A stretch of DNA of 36,876 bases from an uncultured Rhodospirillaceae bacterium (GTDB lineage: Bacteria > Pseudomonadota > Alphaproteobacteria > Rhodospirillales > Magnetospirillaceae), in assembly GCA_903901915.1 (NCBI GenBank), contig CAIUSV010000036.1, positions 1 to 36,876 on the forward strand. Direction: 5' to 3'. Each line of letters starts with the position of its first letter. The stretch's first letter is position 1. Positions 8,517 to 16,300 of this stretch are shown here, in pieces. The notes below the pieces were generated by a model, which did no database searches, was not told the origin of the DNA, and was given only the letters and a program-made list of their open reading frames with translations. Made by a program: the position numbers and the translations under genes.

Positions 8517-9020
8517 TCACGCCCCTCGCCGCGCCGGCAGGCGCGAGGGGAAGCGGCCACGATCGGCCTCGTCCACCAGTCCCAGCAGAACCTTGCGGAA
8601 CCCCTCCACCGCCTCGGCGCCGGCCTCGCGATAGGCGCGGGCGATACGGGCACGCTGGCGCTCGGTCAACTGGCGTTCCAGTTCGACCCCCTTTTCGGTC
8701 AGGTCCAACAGACGCTGGCGGCGGTCGCGGACGCCGGTGCGCTGGACGATGAACCTTTCCCGTACCAGCTGCCCCAACACCCGCGAGAGGCTCTGCTTGG
8801 TGATGCGCAGGATCTCCAGCAGCTCGCTGACGGTGATGCCGGGATGGCGGCCGACGAAATAGATCACCCGGTGATGGGCGCGACCGAAGCCGTATTCGGC
8901 CAGGATGGCGTCCGGCTCGGCGGTGAAGTCACGATAGGCGAAGAACAGCAGTTCGATGCCTTGGCGCAATTCCTCCTCGCGGAGGAACAGGGGGTTGATA
9001 CCGGTCTTTATGTCAGTCAT
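8517..9020 (-). CDS. MarR-family transcriptional regulator
   Basis: 167 residues, winged-helix repressor of the MarR family. Visible features are a dimerisation helix at the N-terminus, H-P-G-I-T-V-S-E-L-L leading to the recognition helix (T-K-Q-S-L-S-R-V-L), and the wing with D-R-R-Q-R-L-L-D-L-T-E-K-G, the strongest family motif. It is the first gene of an operon with the regulator and kinase and is divergent from the aminotransferase gene. A TATGTCA-N7-TGACATA palindrome covers its own start codon, which would fit autorepression. The ligand is unknown. Confidence 0.9.
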   Translation of the reverse strand: MTDIKTGINPLFLREEELRQGIELLFFAYRDFTAEPDAILAEYGFGRAHHRVIYFVGRHPGITVSELLEILRITKQSLSRVLGQLVRERFIVQRTGVRDRRQRLLDLTEKGVELERQLTERQRARIARAYREAGAEAVEGFRKVLLGLVDEADRGRFPSRLPARRGA

Positions 9021-9029
9021 GTTGACATA
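9009..9029 (-). promoter_or_regulatory. Palindromic operator over the marR start, with a nearby promoter
   Basis: TATGTCA (9009-9015) and TGACATA (9023-9029) form a perfect 7-base inverted repeat with a 7-base spacer that contains the marR start codon (9018-9020). On the minus strand TTGCAT (9058-9053) and TCATAT (17 bases further on) could be -35 and -10 boxes, putting the transcript start within a few bases of the ATG. No good ribosome site is visible, so the marR message may be nearly leaderless. Operator identity is inferred from symmetry and position. Confidence 0.45.
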
Positions 9030-9120
9030 TATGACCTAAAAATGTTACGTCATGCAAGCGTGATCGGTAATTTTGCATCGCACACGCGCTCTCGCCACTC
9101 ATTTTCGGACGGATACTCCC

Positions 9121-9993
9121 ATGTCAGTTCTCCCCTTCGACGACCGTGACGGCTTCATCTGGTTCGACGACAAGCTGGTTCCCTGGCGCGAAGCCGGGAT
9201 TCATGTGCTGACCCATGGCCTGCATTACGGTTCGTGCGTGTTCGAGGGCGAGCGGGTTTACAACGGCAAGGTGTTCAAGCTGCGCGACCATTCGCAGCGG
9301 CTGATCGAATCGGGCCGTATCCTCGGTTTCGAGATCCCGTGGTCGGTCGAGGAGATCGACGCCGCCACCAACGCCACCATCAAGGCCAACGGCATCGTCG
9401 ACGGCTATGTCCGTCCGGTGGCTTGGCGCGGCAGCGAAATGATGGGGGTCGCGGCCCAGTCCAGCCGCATCCGCTTCGCCGTCGCCACCTGGAGCTGGCC
9501 CAGCTACTGGAGTCCGGAAGCCCGCATGAAGGGCATCCGCCTCAACATCTCGACCTGGAAGCGGCCGCACCCCGAGACGGCGCCCACCGCCTCCAAGGCG
9601 GCCGGTCTCTACATGATCTGCACCATCAGCAAGCACAAGGCCGAGGCCGACGGCTTCGAGGACTCGCTGATGCTCGACTGGCGCGGTCAGGTCGCCGAGG
9701 CTACGGGGGCCAACATCTTCTTCGTGTTCGGTGACGAGTTGCACACGCCCACGCCGGATTGCTTCCTTAACGGAATTACCCGCAAGACCGTCATCGAGCT
9801 GGCCCGTAAGCGGGGAATCAAGGTGGTCGAGCGCGCCATATTCCCCGAGGAGCTGACCAAGGCCGACCAATGCTTCCTCACCGGGACCGCCGCCGAGGTG
9901 ACGCCGGTGCGGGAAATCGGCCCCTATACCTTCACTCCCGGCCAGATCACCCGGACGTTGATCGAGGATTACGACGCGCTGGTGCGCGGATAG
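9121..9993 (+). CDS. ilvE: Branched-chain amino acid aminotransferase
   Basis: 290 residues, fold-type IV PLP enzyme. It interconverts leucine, isoleucine or valine with their 2-oxo acids using glutamate/2-oxoglutarate, in the cytoplasm. Signs are the N-terminal W-F-D-D-K-L-V-P-W-R, L-T-H-G-L-H-Y-G-S-C-V-F-E-G-E-R at 30-45, R-P-V near 98, the PLP lysine K159 in T-A-S-K-A-A-G, E-A-T-G-A-N-I-F-F-V, and L-T-G-T-A-A-E-V-T-P-V near the end. The ATG at 9121 gives the standard family N-terminus; an in-frame TTG at 9073 would add 16 atypical residues. The ribosome site is weak (GGA about ten bases upstream). It is divergent from marR and may share its operator region. Confidence 0.93.
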   Translation: MSVLPFDDRDGFIWFDDKLVPWREAGIHVLTHGLHYGSCVFEGERVYNGKVFKLRDHSQRLIESGRILGFEIPWSVEEIDAATNATIKANGIVDGYVRPVAWRGSEMMGVAAQSSRIRFAVATWSWPSYWSPEARMKGIRLNISTWKRPHPETAPTASKAAGLYMICTISKHKAEADGFEDSLMLDWRGQVAEATGANIFFVFGDELHTPTPDCFLNGITRKTVIELARKRGIKVVERAIFPEELTKADQCFLTGTAAEVTPVREIGPYTFTPGQITRTLIEDYDALVRG

Positions 9994-10114
9994 CCTCATA
10001 CGCAAGACACGGATATTCCCGTTCCGCCCATACGAATGCTCTGTACGCTAATACTGGAACAATTGTAATAGGTTCCAATCCCGGGGTCGGGCCGGTCGGA
10101 TGGATGGAGTATCC

Positions 10115-11821
10115 GTGTCGCACGTTTGGCGCAACATGCGGCTGTCAAGCCGCTTCATGTTCATCGTCGGTCTGGGTGTCGCCGCCCTGATCGCCTCCGT
10201 GGTCGTCACCATCGCCCGCTTCGAGCAGGGCGAGATGGAGCGGCAATTGCAACAGCTCTCGGTCAACGAGATGACGTCGTTGCACGCCCTCATCCTCAAC
10301 GTCATGGCCAAGCGGCCCGAAGACGGCGAAAACATCGGCATCGCCGTCTTCAACAACTGGTTCGACAGCCGCAACATCCACTATCCCGGCAAGGTCTGGA
10401 GCGTGTGGGGGCCGAAGGTCGCCACCTATATGAAGGAGTCCGAACCGGGCCGCGCCGCCAAGTCGGCGATGGACGACATCGACCGCGAGGCGCTGGAGAC
10501 CAAGGTGGCGGTGGGACGGTTCTCCGGCGGGTTCTATCGCTATTCGCTGCCCATCGTGCTGGGGGTCACCGACGGCGCCAAGGACGAGATATGTCACTCC
10601 TGTCATGGCGGCATGGGCATGGAGGACGGCGAGGTCATCGCCGTGCTGTCGTCGTCGCTGTCCACCACCGAGACCGAGGCGCGGCTTCGTCAGGTCTTGA
10701 TCTGGCTGATCGTCGGCGGCGTCGTCGCCACCGCCCTGGGGGTGTTCGGGGTGCGATGGAGCTTGCGGCGCATCATCGCCCAGCCGATCGAGGACATGAC
10801 GGCGCGCATGAATCAGCTGGCGGCGGGTGATGTCTCGATCGCGGTGCCGGCGCTCGACCGTCGCGACGAGGTCGGTGACATCGCCCGCGCCGTCCAGGTG
10901 TTCAAGGACAATGCCGTCACCAAGCAGCGGATGGAGGGCGAGGCCGCCGCCGCCGCCGCCGCCCGCGAGGTGCGCATGCGGCGGCTGGAGGATCTGATCG
11001 CCGGCTTCGATCGGGCGGTGTCCGCGGTGCTGGACACCGTCGGCGCCTCGGCCCAGCGGATGACCCTGACGGCGCGTGCTATGGTCGCCTCGGTCGATCA
11101 GGCCATGGAACAGGCCAGCGCCGTGGCGGGGCAGGCCAGCGAGGCGAACCGGAACGTCCGCACCGTCGCCGCCGCCGCCGAGGAACTGACCGCGTCCATC
11201 GGCGAGATCGCCCGGCAGGTGGGGCGTTCCAACGAGGTGGCCGCCGCCGCCACCCGCGAGGCGTCGGGCGCCAACAATCGCGTGCAGGGACTGGCCGCGG
11301 CGGCGGAAAAGATCGGCGAGATCATCGAGATGATCACCGGCATCGCCGAGCAGACCAACCTGCTGGCGCTTAACGCCACGGTCGAGGCCGCCCGGGCGGG
11401 TGAGGCCGGCAAGGGCTTCAATGTCGTGGCGTCCGAGGTCAAGACCCTGGCGCGACAGACCGTCGGCGCCACCGAGCAGATATCCACCCAGGTCTCGACC
11501 ATTCAGAAAGAGACCGACATGACGGTTCGTGCCATCCGCGGCATCGGCACCACCATTTCATCCATGGACAGCATCGCCGTCACCATCGCCGCCGCCATCA
11601 AGGAGCAGGGCACCTCGACCCAGGAGATCGCCCGCAACATCGACGATGCCGCCGCCGGCACCAACTTCGTCTACGAGAACATCACCGGGGTGTCGGAGGT
11701 CATTCACCAGACCGATCTTTCGGCCCGGGACATGCTCGGGGCGGTCGAGGAGCTCCAGAACCAGGCGGCGATCCTGCGCGGCGAGATCGACCGCTTTCTG
11801 TCCGGCATCAGGCAGGTTTAA
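10115..11821 (+). CDS. Methyl-accepting chemotaxis protein with haem c-type sensor domain
   Basis: About 568 residues from GTG 10115 (GGAG at 10106-10109); ATG 10100 is possible but has a poorer ribosome site. It has TM1 near the N-terminus, a periplasmic domain of about 165 residues, TM2 (about residues 208-230 counting from 10100), HAMP, and a long cytoplasmic signalling hairpin. The hairpin contains the highly conserved tip E-Q-T-N-L-L-A-L-N-A followed by V-E-A-A-R-A-G-E-A-G. The periplasmic domain carries C-H-S-C-H (bases 10592-10606), a canonical c-type haem attachment motif, inside what looks like a Tll0287-like (DUF3365) fold. The receptor probably senses redox state, oxygen or a haem ligand and signals to CheA/CheW encoded elsewhere. 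The 3' end overlaps moaE by 14 bases. Confidence 0.9.
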   Translation: MSHVWRNMRLSSRFMFIVGLGVAALIASVVVTIARFEQGEMERQLQQLSVNEMTSLHALILNVMAKRPEDGENIGIAVFNNWFDSRNIHYPGKVWSVWGPKVATYMKESEPGRAAKSAMDDIDREALETKVAVGRFSGGFYRYSLPIVLGVTDGAKDEICHSCHGGMGMEDGEVIAVLSSSLSTTETEARLRQVLIWLIVGGVVATALGVFGVRWSLRRIIAQPIEDMTARMNQLAAGDVSIAVPALDRRDEVGDIARAVQVFKDNAVTKQRMEGEAAAAAAAREVRMRRLEDLIAGFDRAVSAVLDTVGASAQRMTLTARAMVASVDQAMEQASAVAGQASEANRNVRTVAAAAEELTASIGEIARQVGRSNEVAAAATREASGANNRVQGLAAAAEKIGEIIEMITGIAEQTNLLALNATVEAARAGEAGKGFNVVASEVKTLARQTVGATEQISTQVSTIQKETDMTVRAIRGIGTTISSMDSIAVTIAAAIKEQGTSTQEIARNIDDAAAGTNFVYENITGVSEVIHQTDLSARDMLGAVEELQNQAAILRGEIDRFLSGIRQV

Positions 11822-12290
11822 CCCCGCCCGCATTCCAGCGGGCGGCGGCGGCGGCGTCGGAGTCGCGGGCGTCCACCCAGGACTCGCCCTGGTCGGTGTG
11901 TTCCACCTTCCAGAACGGCGCCTTGGTCTTCAGCCAGTCCATCAGGAAGCGGCAGGCGTCGAAGGCGGCATCGCGGTGGGCGCTCGACGCCGCGACCAGG
12001 ACGATGCGCTCGCCCGCGTCCAATCGGCCGAAGCGGTGGATCACCAGGGCATCGTCCAGCGGCCACCGCCGCCGCGCCTCGGCCTCGATGGCTTCCAGCT
12101 GGCGTTCGGTCATGCCGGGATAATGTTCCAGCGTCATCGCCTGGACCGTCGCGCCGGTCGCCGGGTCGGGGCCGAGGTAGTCGCGCACCAGTCCGATGAA
12201 CAGACAGATGCCGCCGACACCGGTTCGCCCCGCCGAGAAGCGGGCCAATTCGGCACCGGGGTCGAAATCGTCGCGCTGGACCCGAATCAT
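11808..12290 (-). CDS. moaE: Molybdopterin synthase catalytic subunit MoaE
   Basis: 160 residues. MoaE is the large subunit of molybdopterin synthase; with thiocarboxylated MoaD it inserts sulfur into cyclic pyranopterin monophosphate in molybdenum cofactor synthesis. Family signs are F-I-G-L-V-R-D, M-T-L-E-H-Y-P-G-M, I-H-R-F-G-R-L, S-S-A-H-R, and L-K-T-K-A-P-F-W-K, whose lysines K121 and K128 correspond to the active-site pair of E. coli MoaE. There are two adjacent ATGs (12293 and 12290). GGAGG at 12295-12299 is too close to the first, so 12290 is preferred. No moaD is visible nearby. The C-terminal tail after W-V-D-A-R is slightly longer than usual and overlaps the chemoreceptor gene. Confidence 0.93.
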   Translation of the reverse strand: MIRVQRDDFDPGAELARFSAGRTGVGGICLFIGLVRDYLGPDPATGATVQAMTLEHYPGMTERQLEAIEAEARRRWPLDDALVIHRFGRLDAGERIVLVAASSAHRDAAFDACRFLMDWLKTKAPFWKVEHTDQGESWVDARDSDAAAAARWNAGGVKPA

Positions 12291-12378
12291 CATCCCTCCG
12301 ATTCCATGGTCGCGTCATCGCCGGCCCTTGGGGGAAGGATTTTTCACTCGGCGAGGCCCGAAAGCAACCCCTCGCGGA

Positions 12379-12804
12379 TCAGGCTCCGGTGGCGTCGGCC
12401 ACCAGGCGGGTCAAGGCGGCCGGGGCGTCGTCGAAGCTGACCCGGATGGCCCCGGCATCGGCGTCGAGTACCCGGGCGGCAAGCCTGATCGAGGCATTGA
12501 CGTTGACGCGGTTGCCATTGCAGGGATAGAGCGTGATGACGATGGTTTCACCGAGAGCGCCCCCGGGAGGCGGCGCGGCCAGGGTGATCCTGGCGCCACC
12601 TTCGGAAATGTCATGCAGGGCGGTCAGTCGGCCGGCGACGTTGGCGATCACGCGGTGGCCGCCGACGCGCGGCGCCTGCCGCCGTTCGGGCACGACGGGT
12701 GTGCCGCGTCCCAGACGGGTGGCCGCCGAAACCACCTTGGCGCAGGCGCCGATCAATACCCTGCCGGGGGCCATGTTGCGCAGGAATGCCATGGGCCGCT
12801 TCAT
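12379..12804 (-). CDS. PilZ-domain protein (second of a tandem pair)
   Basis: 141 residues. A basic N-terminal segment of about 40 residues is followed by a PilZ domain. The cyclic-di-GMP-binding signature is complete: R-R-Q-A-P-R (RxxxR) and H-D-I-S-E-G-G ((D/N)xSxxG) about 21 residues later. The rest is the short beta-barrel. Its ATG overlaps the stop of the upstream PilZ gene (ATGA), so the two are translated together. Stand-alone PilZ proteins relay c-di-GMP levels to motility, polysaccharide or attachment machinery; the partner is not evident. No diguanylate cyclase or phosphodiesterase gene is in the window. Confidence 0.85.
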   Translation of the reverse strand: MKRPMAFLRNMAPGRVLIGACAKVVSAATRLGRGTPVVPERRQAPRVGGHRVIANVAGRLTALHDISEGGARITLAAPPPGGALGETIVITLYPCNGNRVNVNASIRLAARVLDADAGAIRVSFDDAPAALTRLVADATGA

Positions 12805-13160
12805 CCGGCAACCAGGCGGGGGACGAAGCGCTGCCGTCGGTTGGCGTGGCGGACGATCAGCCGCGACAGGGCTTCGGTTTCGTCGTCGAATCGGATACGC
12901 AGGGCTTCGGCTTCCCGGGCGACCAGGGTGCCTTTGACCTCGATGGCGGCATCGAAGTCGATCCAGAGGCCGTCATGGGGATAAAGGGTGATGGCCATGG
13001 CGCCTTCCGGCATCCGGGCCGGCATGGTGATCTTCACGCCCCCCACCGAGATGTCATGCAGATCCACCAGGGTTCCGGCGACGTGGGCCAGCAGCCCACG
13101 CCCGTCAAAGCGCAAGGCCTGACGGCGATCCGAAGCCGAGGATAGGGTGCGAGGCTGCAT
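12801..13160 (-). CDS. PilZ-domain protein (first of a tandem pair)
   Basis: 119 residues from ATG 13160, which has an AAGGGCGG-like ribosome site; ATG 13193 or TTG 13241 would lengthen the N-terminus. The PilZ signature is intact: R-R-Q-A-L-R and H-D-I-S-V-G-G. The overall layout (signature, hydrophobic strands, A-L-R-I-R-F-D-D near the end) parallels the downstream PilZ gene, so the two look like diverged duplicates, although identity is limited outside the motifs. It should bind c-di-GMP in the cytoplasm. It ends in the ATGA overlap with the second copy. Confidence 0.83.
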   Translation of the reverse strand: MQPRTLSSASDRRQALRFDGRGLLAHVAGTLVDLHDISVGGVKITMPARMPEGAMAITLYPHDGLWIDFDAAIEVKGTLVAREAEALRIRFDDETEALSRLIVRHANRRQRFVPRLVAG

Positions 13161-13306
13161 GATCCGCCCTTGCAGTGTCCGATTGACCTTCATCGTACGA
13201 TTGCCATTGTGGTCGCTGAAGTCGCGCAAGAACAGGCGCAAACGTGGGAAATTTGTGTCAGATTATGACGTCCGCCCGGAATGGAACGCGGCCGATTGTG
13301 ACGATG

Positions 13307-14350
13307 TCATGCGGCGGCGGTTTGCCATATCCCCGGCTCAAAAGGGCTCAGATTGGCGACGAATTGCCGTGCCGACGCCGCCCACGAGTAGGTCAGGGCA
13401 TGGGCGCGGCAGGCGGCGGGATCGATGTCCAGGGCCGCCAGAGCCGCCGCGCCGAGGTCGTGGTCGAGCCGACCCACCGGGCTGGCGCCGATAACATCGG
13501 CCGGACCCGCGACCGGAAAGGCCGCCACCGGCAGGCCCGAGGCCAGGGCTTCCAGCAGTACCAGCCCGAAGGTGTCGGTGCGGCTGGGAAATACGAATAC
13601 GTCGGCAGCGGCGTAGTGACGCGCCAGATCCTCGCCGAACCGGGCGCCGGTGAATACCGCGCCGGGATGGCGGCGCCGCATCTCGTCGAATTGGGGTCCG
13701 TCTCCCACCACCGCCTTCGAGCCGGGCAGGGTCAGTGCCAGGAACGCTTCGACGTTCTTTTCCACCGCCACCCGCCCGACATAAAGGAAGATCGGACGCG
13801 CCAGACCGGCAAAGGGACCGTCGTCGCCCTTCGCCTCCGGCCGCGGCCGGAACAAGGTGGTGTCGACGCCCCGCGACCAGCGGCCGATATTGGTGAAGCC
13901 GCGTCGGGCCAATTCGGTCTCGATGCCCTGGGTCGCCACCATCACTCGCGAGGAAGCGTTGTGGAACCGTCGCATTACCGCGTACGACAGCGGCAGCGGT
14001 ACCCGGAAGCGGGCCTGGATGTATTCGGGAAAGCGGGTGTGATAGGCGGTGGTGAACGGCAGGTCGTGATGGACGCAATAGCGCCGTGCCGCCCAGCCCA
14101 ACGGTCCCTCGGTGGCGATGTGGATGGCGCAGGGCTGCGCGGCCTCGATCATGGCGGCCATCCGGCGGCCGGGCCGAAGCGCCAGCCGGATTTCCGGATA
14201 GGTCGGACAGGCCATGGTGCGGAAGCGGTCGGGAGTGACCATCACCACCTCGTGGCCGGCGCCTTCCAGTTCGCCCTTCAGCGTGTCGAGGGTGCGGACG
14301 ACACCGTTGACCTGAGGAATCCACGCATCCGAGACGACGAGTATTCGCAT
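13307..14350 (-). CDS. GT4-family glycosyltransferase (MgtA-like)
   Basis: 347 residues, GT-B fold. N-terminal acceptor domain begins with I-L-V-V-S-D-A-W-I-P-Q-V-N-G-V-V-R-T, typical of GDP-mannose-dependent or UDP-sugar-dependent glycolipid transferases. The donor domain has I-F-L-Y-V-G-R-V-A-V-E-K-N, G-D-G-P-Q, and V-F-P-S-R-T-D-T-F-G-L-V-L-L-E-A-L-A-S-G-L-P-V-A, the GT4 E-x7-E signature with a nucleotide-binding loop. AAGGA precedes the ATG. It overlaps the end of the phosphoesterase gene by 73 bases. Homologous gene pairs occur in alphaproteobacteria making glycosylated diacylglycerols, so a role in glycolipid synthesis at the inner membrane is likely, but the sugar is not readable from sequence. 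Confidence 0.88.
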   Translation of the reverse strand: MRILVVSDAWIPQVNGVVRTLDTLKGELEGAGHEVVMVTPDRFRTMACPTYPEIRLALRPGRRMAAMIEAAQPCAIHIATEGPLGWAARRYCVHHDLPFTTAYHTRFPEYIQARFRVPLPLSYAVMRRFHNASSRVMVATQGIETELARRGFTNIGRWSRGVDTTLFRPRPEAKGDDGPFAGLARPIFLYVGRVAVEKNVEAFLALTLPGSKAVVGDGPQFDEMRRRHPGAVFTGARFGEDLARHYAAADVFVFPSRTDTFGLVLLEALASGLPVAAFPVAGPADVIGASPVGRLDHDLGAAALAALDIDPAACRAHALTYSWAASARQFVANLSPFEPGIWQTAAA

Positions 14351-15159
14351 TCCTTGTCCTCGCTTTGGGCAATTCCGGCTTCGGAAGTTGCGACCGAGAC
14401 GCCCTGGCGGCCCAGCCAGTGCAGGATTTCCAGGCTGCCGTCGCCGTTCTCGACCAGGGCGGTGCAGCTTTCGACCCAGTCCCCGTCGTTGCAGTAAAGG
14501 ACACCGCCGCGGTCGCGGATCTCGGCGTGATGGATGTGGCCGCACACCACGCCGTCGGCGCCCTGACGCCGCGCCTCCGCTGCCATGGCCGCCTCGAAAT
14601 CGGCCATGTACCGAACCGCATTCTTGACCTTGTGCTTGAGATAGGCCGACAGCGACCAGTAGGGAAAGCCCAGGCCCCGGCGCGCCACGTTCAGCCAATG
14701 GTTCAGGGACAGCGCCAGGGTGTAGGCTCGGTCGCCAAGGTGGGCCAGCCACCGGGCGTGCTTGACCACGCCGTCGAAGGCGTCGCCGTGGATGACCAGC
14801 AGGCGCCGGCCGTCGGCGGTGAGGTGAATGGCGTTGGTGGCAACCCGAATGTCGCCGAACAGCAGGCCGTGATAGTCGCGGGCGAACTCGTCGTGGTTGC
14901 CGGGGACGAACACCACCCGGGTGCCCTTGCGCGCCTTGCGCAGCAGCTTTTGCACCACGTCGTTATGGGATTGTGGCCAGAACCATGTCTTGCGCAGGCG
15001 CCAGCCGTCGATGACGTCACCGGCCAGATAGAGGGTCTCGGACTCGGTATTCTTGAGAAAATCCAGCAGGTCGTCGGCTTTGCAGCCACGGGAGCCGAGG
15101 TGAAGATCGGAAATCCAGATGGTCCTGTAACGCCGCTTGAGGTCGGAACTGGCGTTCAT
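14278..15159 (-). CDS. LpxH-like UDP-2,3-diacylglucosamine diphosphatase family metallophosphoesterase
   Basis: 293 residues from ATG 15159 (TTG 15174 would add five). Calcineurin-like phosphoesterase with all metal-binding blocks: S-D-L-H-L-G-S, G-D-V-I-D-G-W, G-N-H-D-E, I-H-G-D, and G-H-I-H-H-A-E. The order and the Trp after G-D-V-I-D-G place it in the LpxH/YbbF-like branch, which cleaves a pyrophosphate bond in UDP-acylglucosamine-type lipids. It is longer than E. coli LpxH (about 240). The last 25 or so residues are serine-rich and coincide with the start of the GT4 gene. Pairing with GT4 hints at glycolipid metabolism rather than lipid A, but either is possible. Confidence 0.85.
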   Translation of the reverse strand: MNASSDLKRRYRTIWISDLHLGSRGCKADDLLDFLKNTESETLYLAGDVIDGWRLRKTWFWPQSHNDVVQKLLRKARKGTRVVFVPGNHDEFARDYHGLLFGDIRVATNAIHLTADGRRLLVIHGDAFDGVVKHARWLAHLGDRAYTLALSLNHWLNVARRGLGFPYWSLSAYLKHKVKNAVRYMADFEAAMAAEARRQGADGVVCGHIHHAEIRDRGGVLYCNDGDWVESCTALVENGDGSLEILHWLGRQGVSVATSEAGIAQSEDKECEYSSSRMRGFLRSTVSSAPSTR

Positions 15160-15349
15160 GGGTGACGCATCCAAGTGAAGTTATATAAAAGTCACGCGCT
15201 TGAGTTCTATCCTGCTTTTCCGGGCTGTGTACATGAGTGTATATTGCTTTAAGTCATATTTCATGTAACTGAAGGGTTTTCGTAACAATTGTTTCATGTA
15301 TATCGTGAATGAATTCGGGATATATCAACCAGTCATGCTGACCGACTTC
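15160..15349. promoter_or_regulatory. AT-rich divergent promoter region
   Basis: This gap separates the phosphoesterase/GT4 operon from the lipid kinase and is much richer in A+T than its surroundings, with TTATATAA at about 15180-15187. TTTCATGTA occurs twice as a direct repeat, at 15259-15267 and 15292-15300, 33 bases apart (about three helical turns), which would suit a regulator binding one face of the helix. No convincing -35/-10 pair could be fixed. The lipid kinase frame is open through the last 54 bases of this region. Confidence 0.4.
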
Positions 15350-16300
15350 ATGACAGAGACAAGTGCATCCCGTCCGCCTCAGGCGGGGCCTCGCCGGGTG
15401 CTGGTGATCCATAATCCCACCGCCGGCCGCCACAAGCGCCGCCGCCTGCTCGAGGTGATCGAGCGGCTGGAGCGTTGGGGCGCGGCGGTCACCTGCCGCG
15501 AGACCCGGCGGCGGGGCGATGGCGAGGTATTCGCCGCCGAGGCGTCGGCCGAGGCTTTCGACGCCGTGGTCGCCGCCGGTGGCGACGGCACCGTCAACGA
15601 GGTTCTGAACGGCCTGGGTGATGGGCCGGGCGGGGTGGCGCTGGGAGTGATCCCGCTGGGGACCGCCAATGTCCTGGCGTGCGAGATCGGCATCGACCCC
15701 GCCAACTCCGACCAGATCGCCCGCGCCATCGCCTTCGGGCCGGCCCGGCGGGTTCATCTCGGCCTCGCCAACGGCCGTCGCTTCCTGCTGATGGCTGGCG
15801 CCGGCCTCGACGCCCATGTGGTGGCCGGGGTCAACGTGGCGCTGAAGCGCCGTGCCGGCAAACTGGCCTATGTGGTGGAAAGCCTGCGCCAGGCCATGGA
15901 CTATGATTTTCCGCTGCTGACCATCCGCGCCGACGGAGTGGAATACGAGGGGCGAATGGCGGTGGCGTGCAAGGGGCGCTTCTACGGCGGCCCGTTCATC
16001 GCCGCCCCCGATGCCAGCCTGGAGGCGCCAAAGCTGGATTTGTGCATCCTGCCCAACAGCGGGGTGGCTGGGATGCTGCGCTACGGTCTGGCGTTGCCGC
16101 TGGGCAGACTCCCCGGATTACCCGAGGTCCGGGTGATCTCGGCCAGGAACATCGTCATCACCGGGCCGCGCGGCGCTCCGGTCCAGGGCGATGGCGACAT
16201 CGTCGCCCGCCTGCCCGCCGAAATCAGCGTCGCCGCCGAGACCGTCGACCTGATCTGCCCGGAGTCGGGCGTTGCCTACTCGATCCACTCGCCCTTGTAG
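15350..16300 (+). CDS. Diacylglycerol kinase-like lipid kinase
   Basis: 316 residues from ATG 15350; ATG 15296 and 15338 are in frame, and none has a clear ribosome site. It belongs to the DAGK catalytic-domain family (DgkB/YegS-type), soluble or peripheral kinases that phosphorylate diacylglycerol or related lipids with ATP. It shows H-N-P-T-A-G-R near residue 21, the nucleotide motif G-G-D-G-T at 77-81 with V-N-E-V-L-N-G, and I-P-L-G-T-A-N-V-L-A, then the beta-sandwich C-terminal domain with G-P-F-I-A-A-P. Divergence from the GT4/phosphoesterase pair supports a shared role in lipid or glycolipid turnover. It overlaps the convergent SH3 gene by 25 bases. Confidence 0.87.
   Translation: MTETSASRPPQAGPRRVLVIHNPTAGRHKRRRLLEVIERLERWGAAVTCRETRRRGDGEVFAAEASAEAFDAVVAAGGDGTVNEVLNGLGDGPGGVALGVIPLGTANVLACEIGIDPANSDQIARAIAFGPARRVHLGLANGRRFLLMAGAGLDAHVVAGVNVALKRRAGKLAYVVESLRQAMDYDFPLLTIRADGVEYEGRMAVACKGRFYGGPFIAAPDASLEAPKLDLCILPNSGVAGMLRYGLALPLGRLPGLPEVRVISARNIVITGPRGAPVQGDGDIVARLPAEISVAAETVDLICPESGVAYSIHSPL

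Noticed and set aside
13244-14497. 417-codon open frame on the plus strand
   Set aside because: Antisense to the GT4 gene and lacks a plausible start signal or motif.
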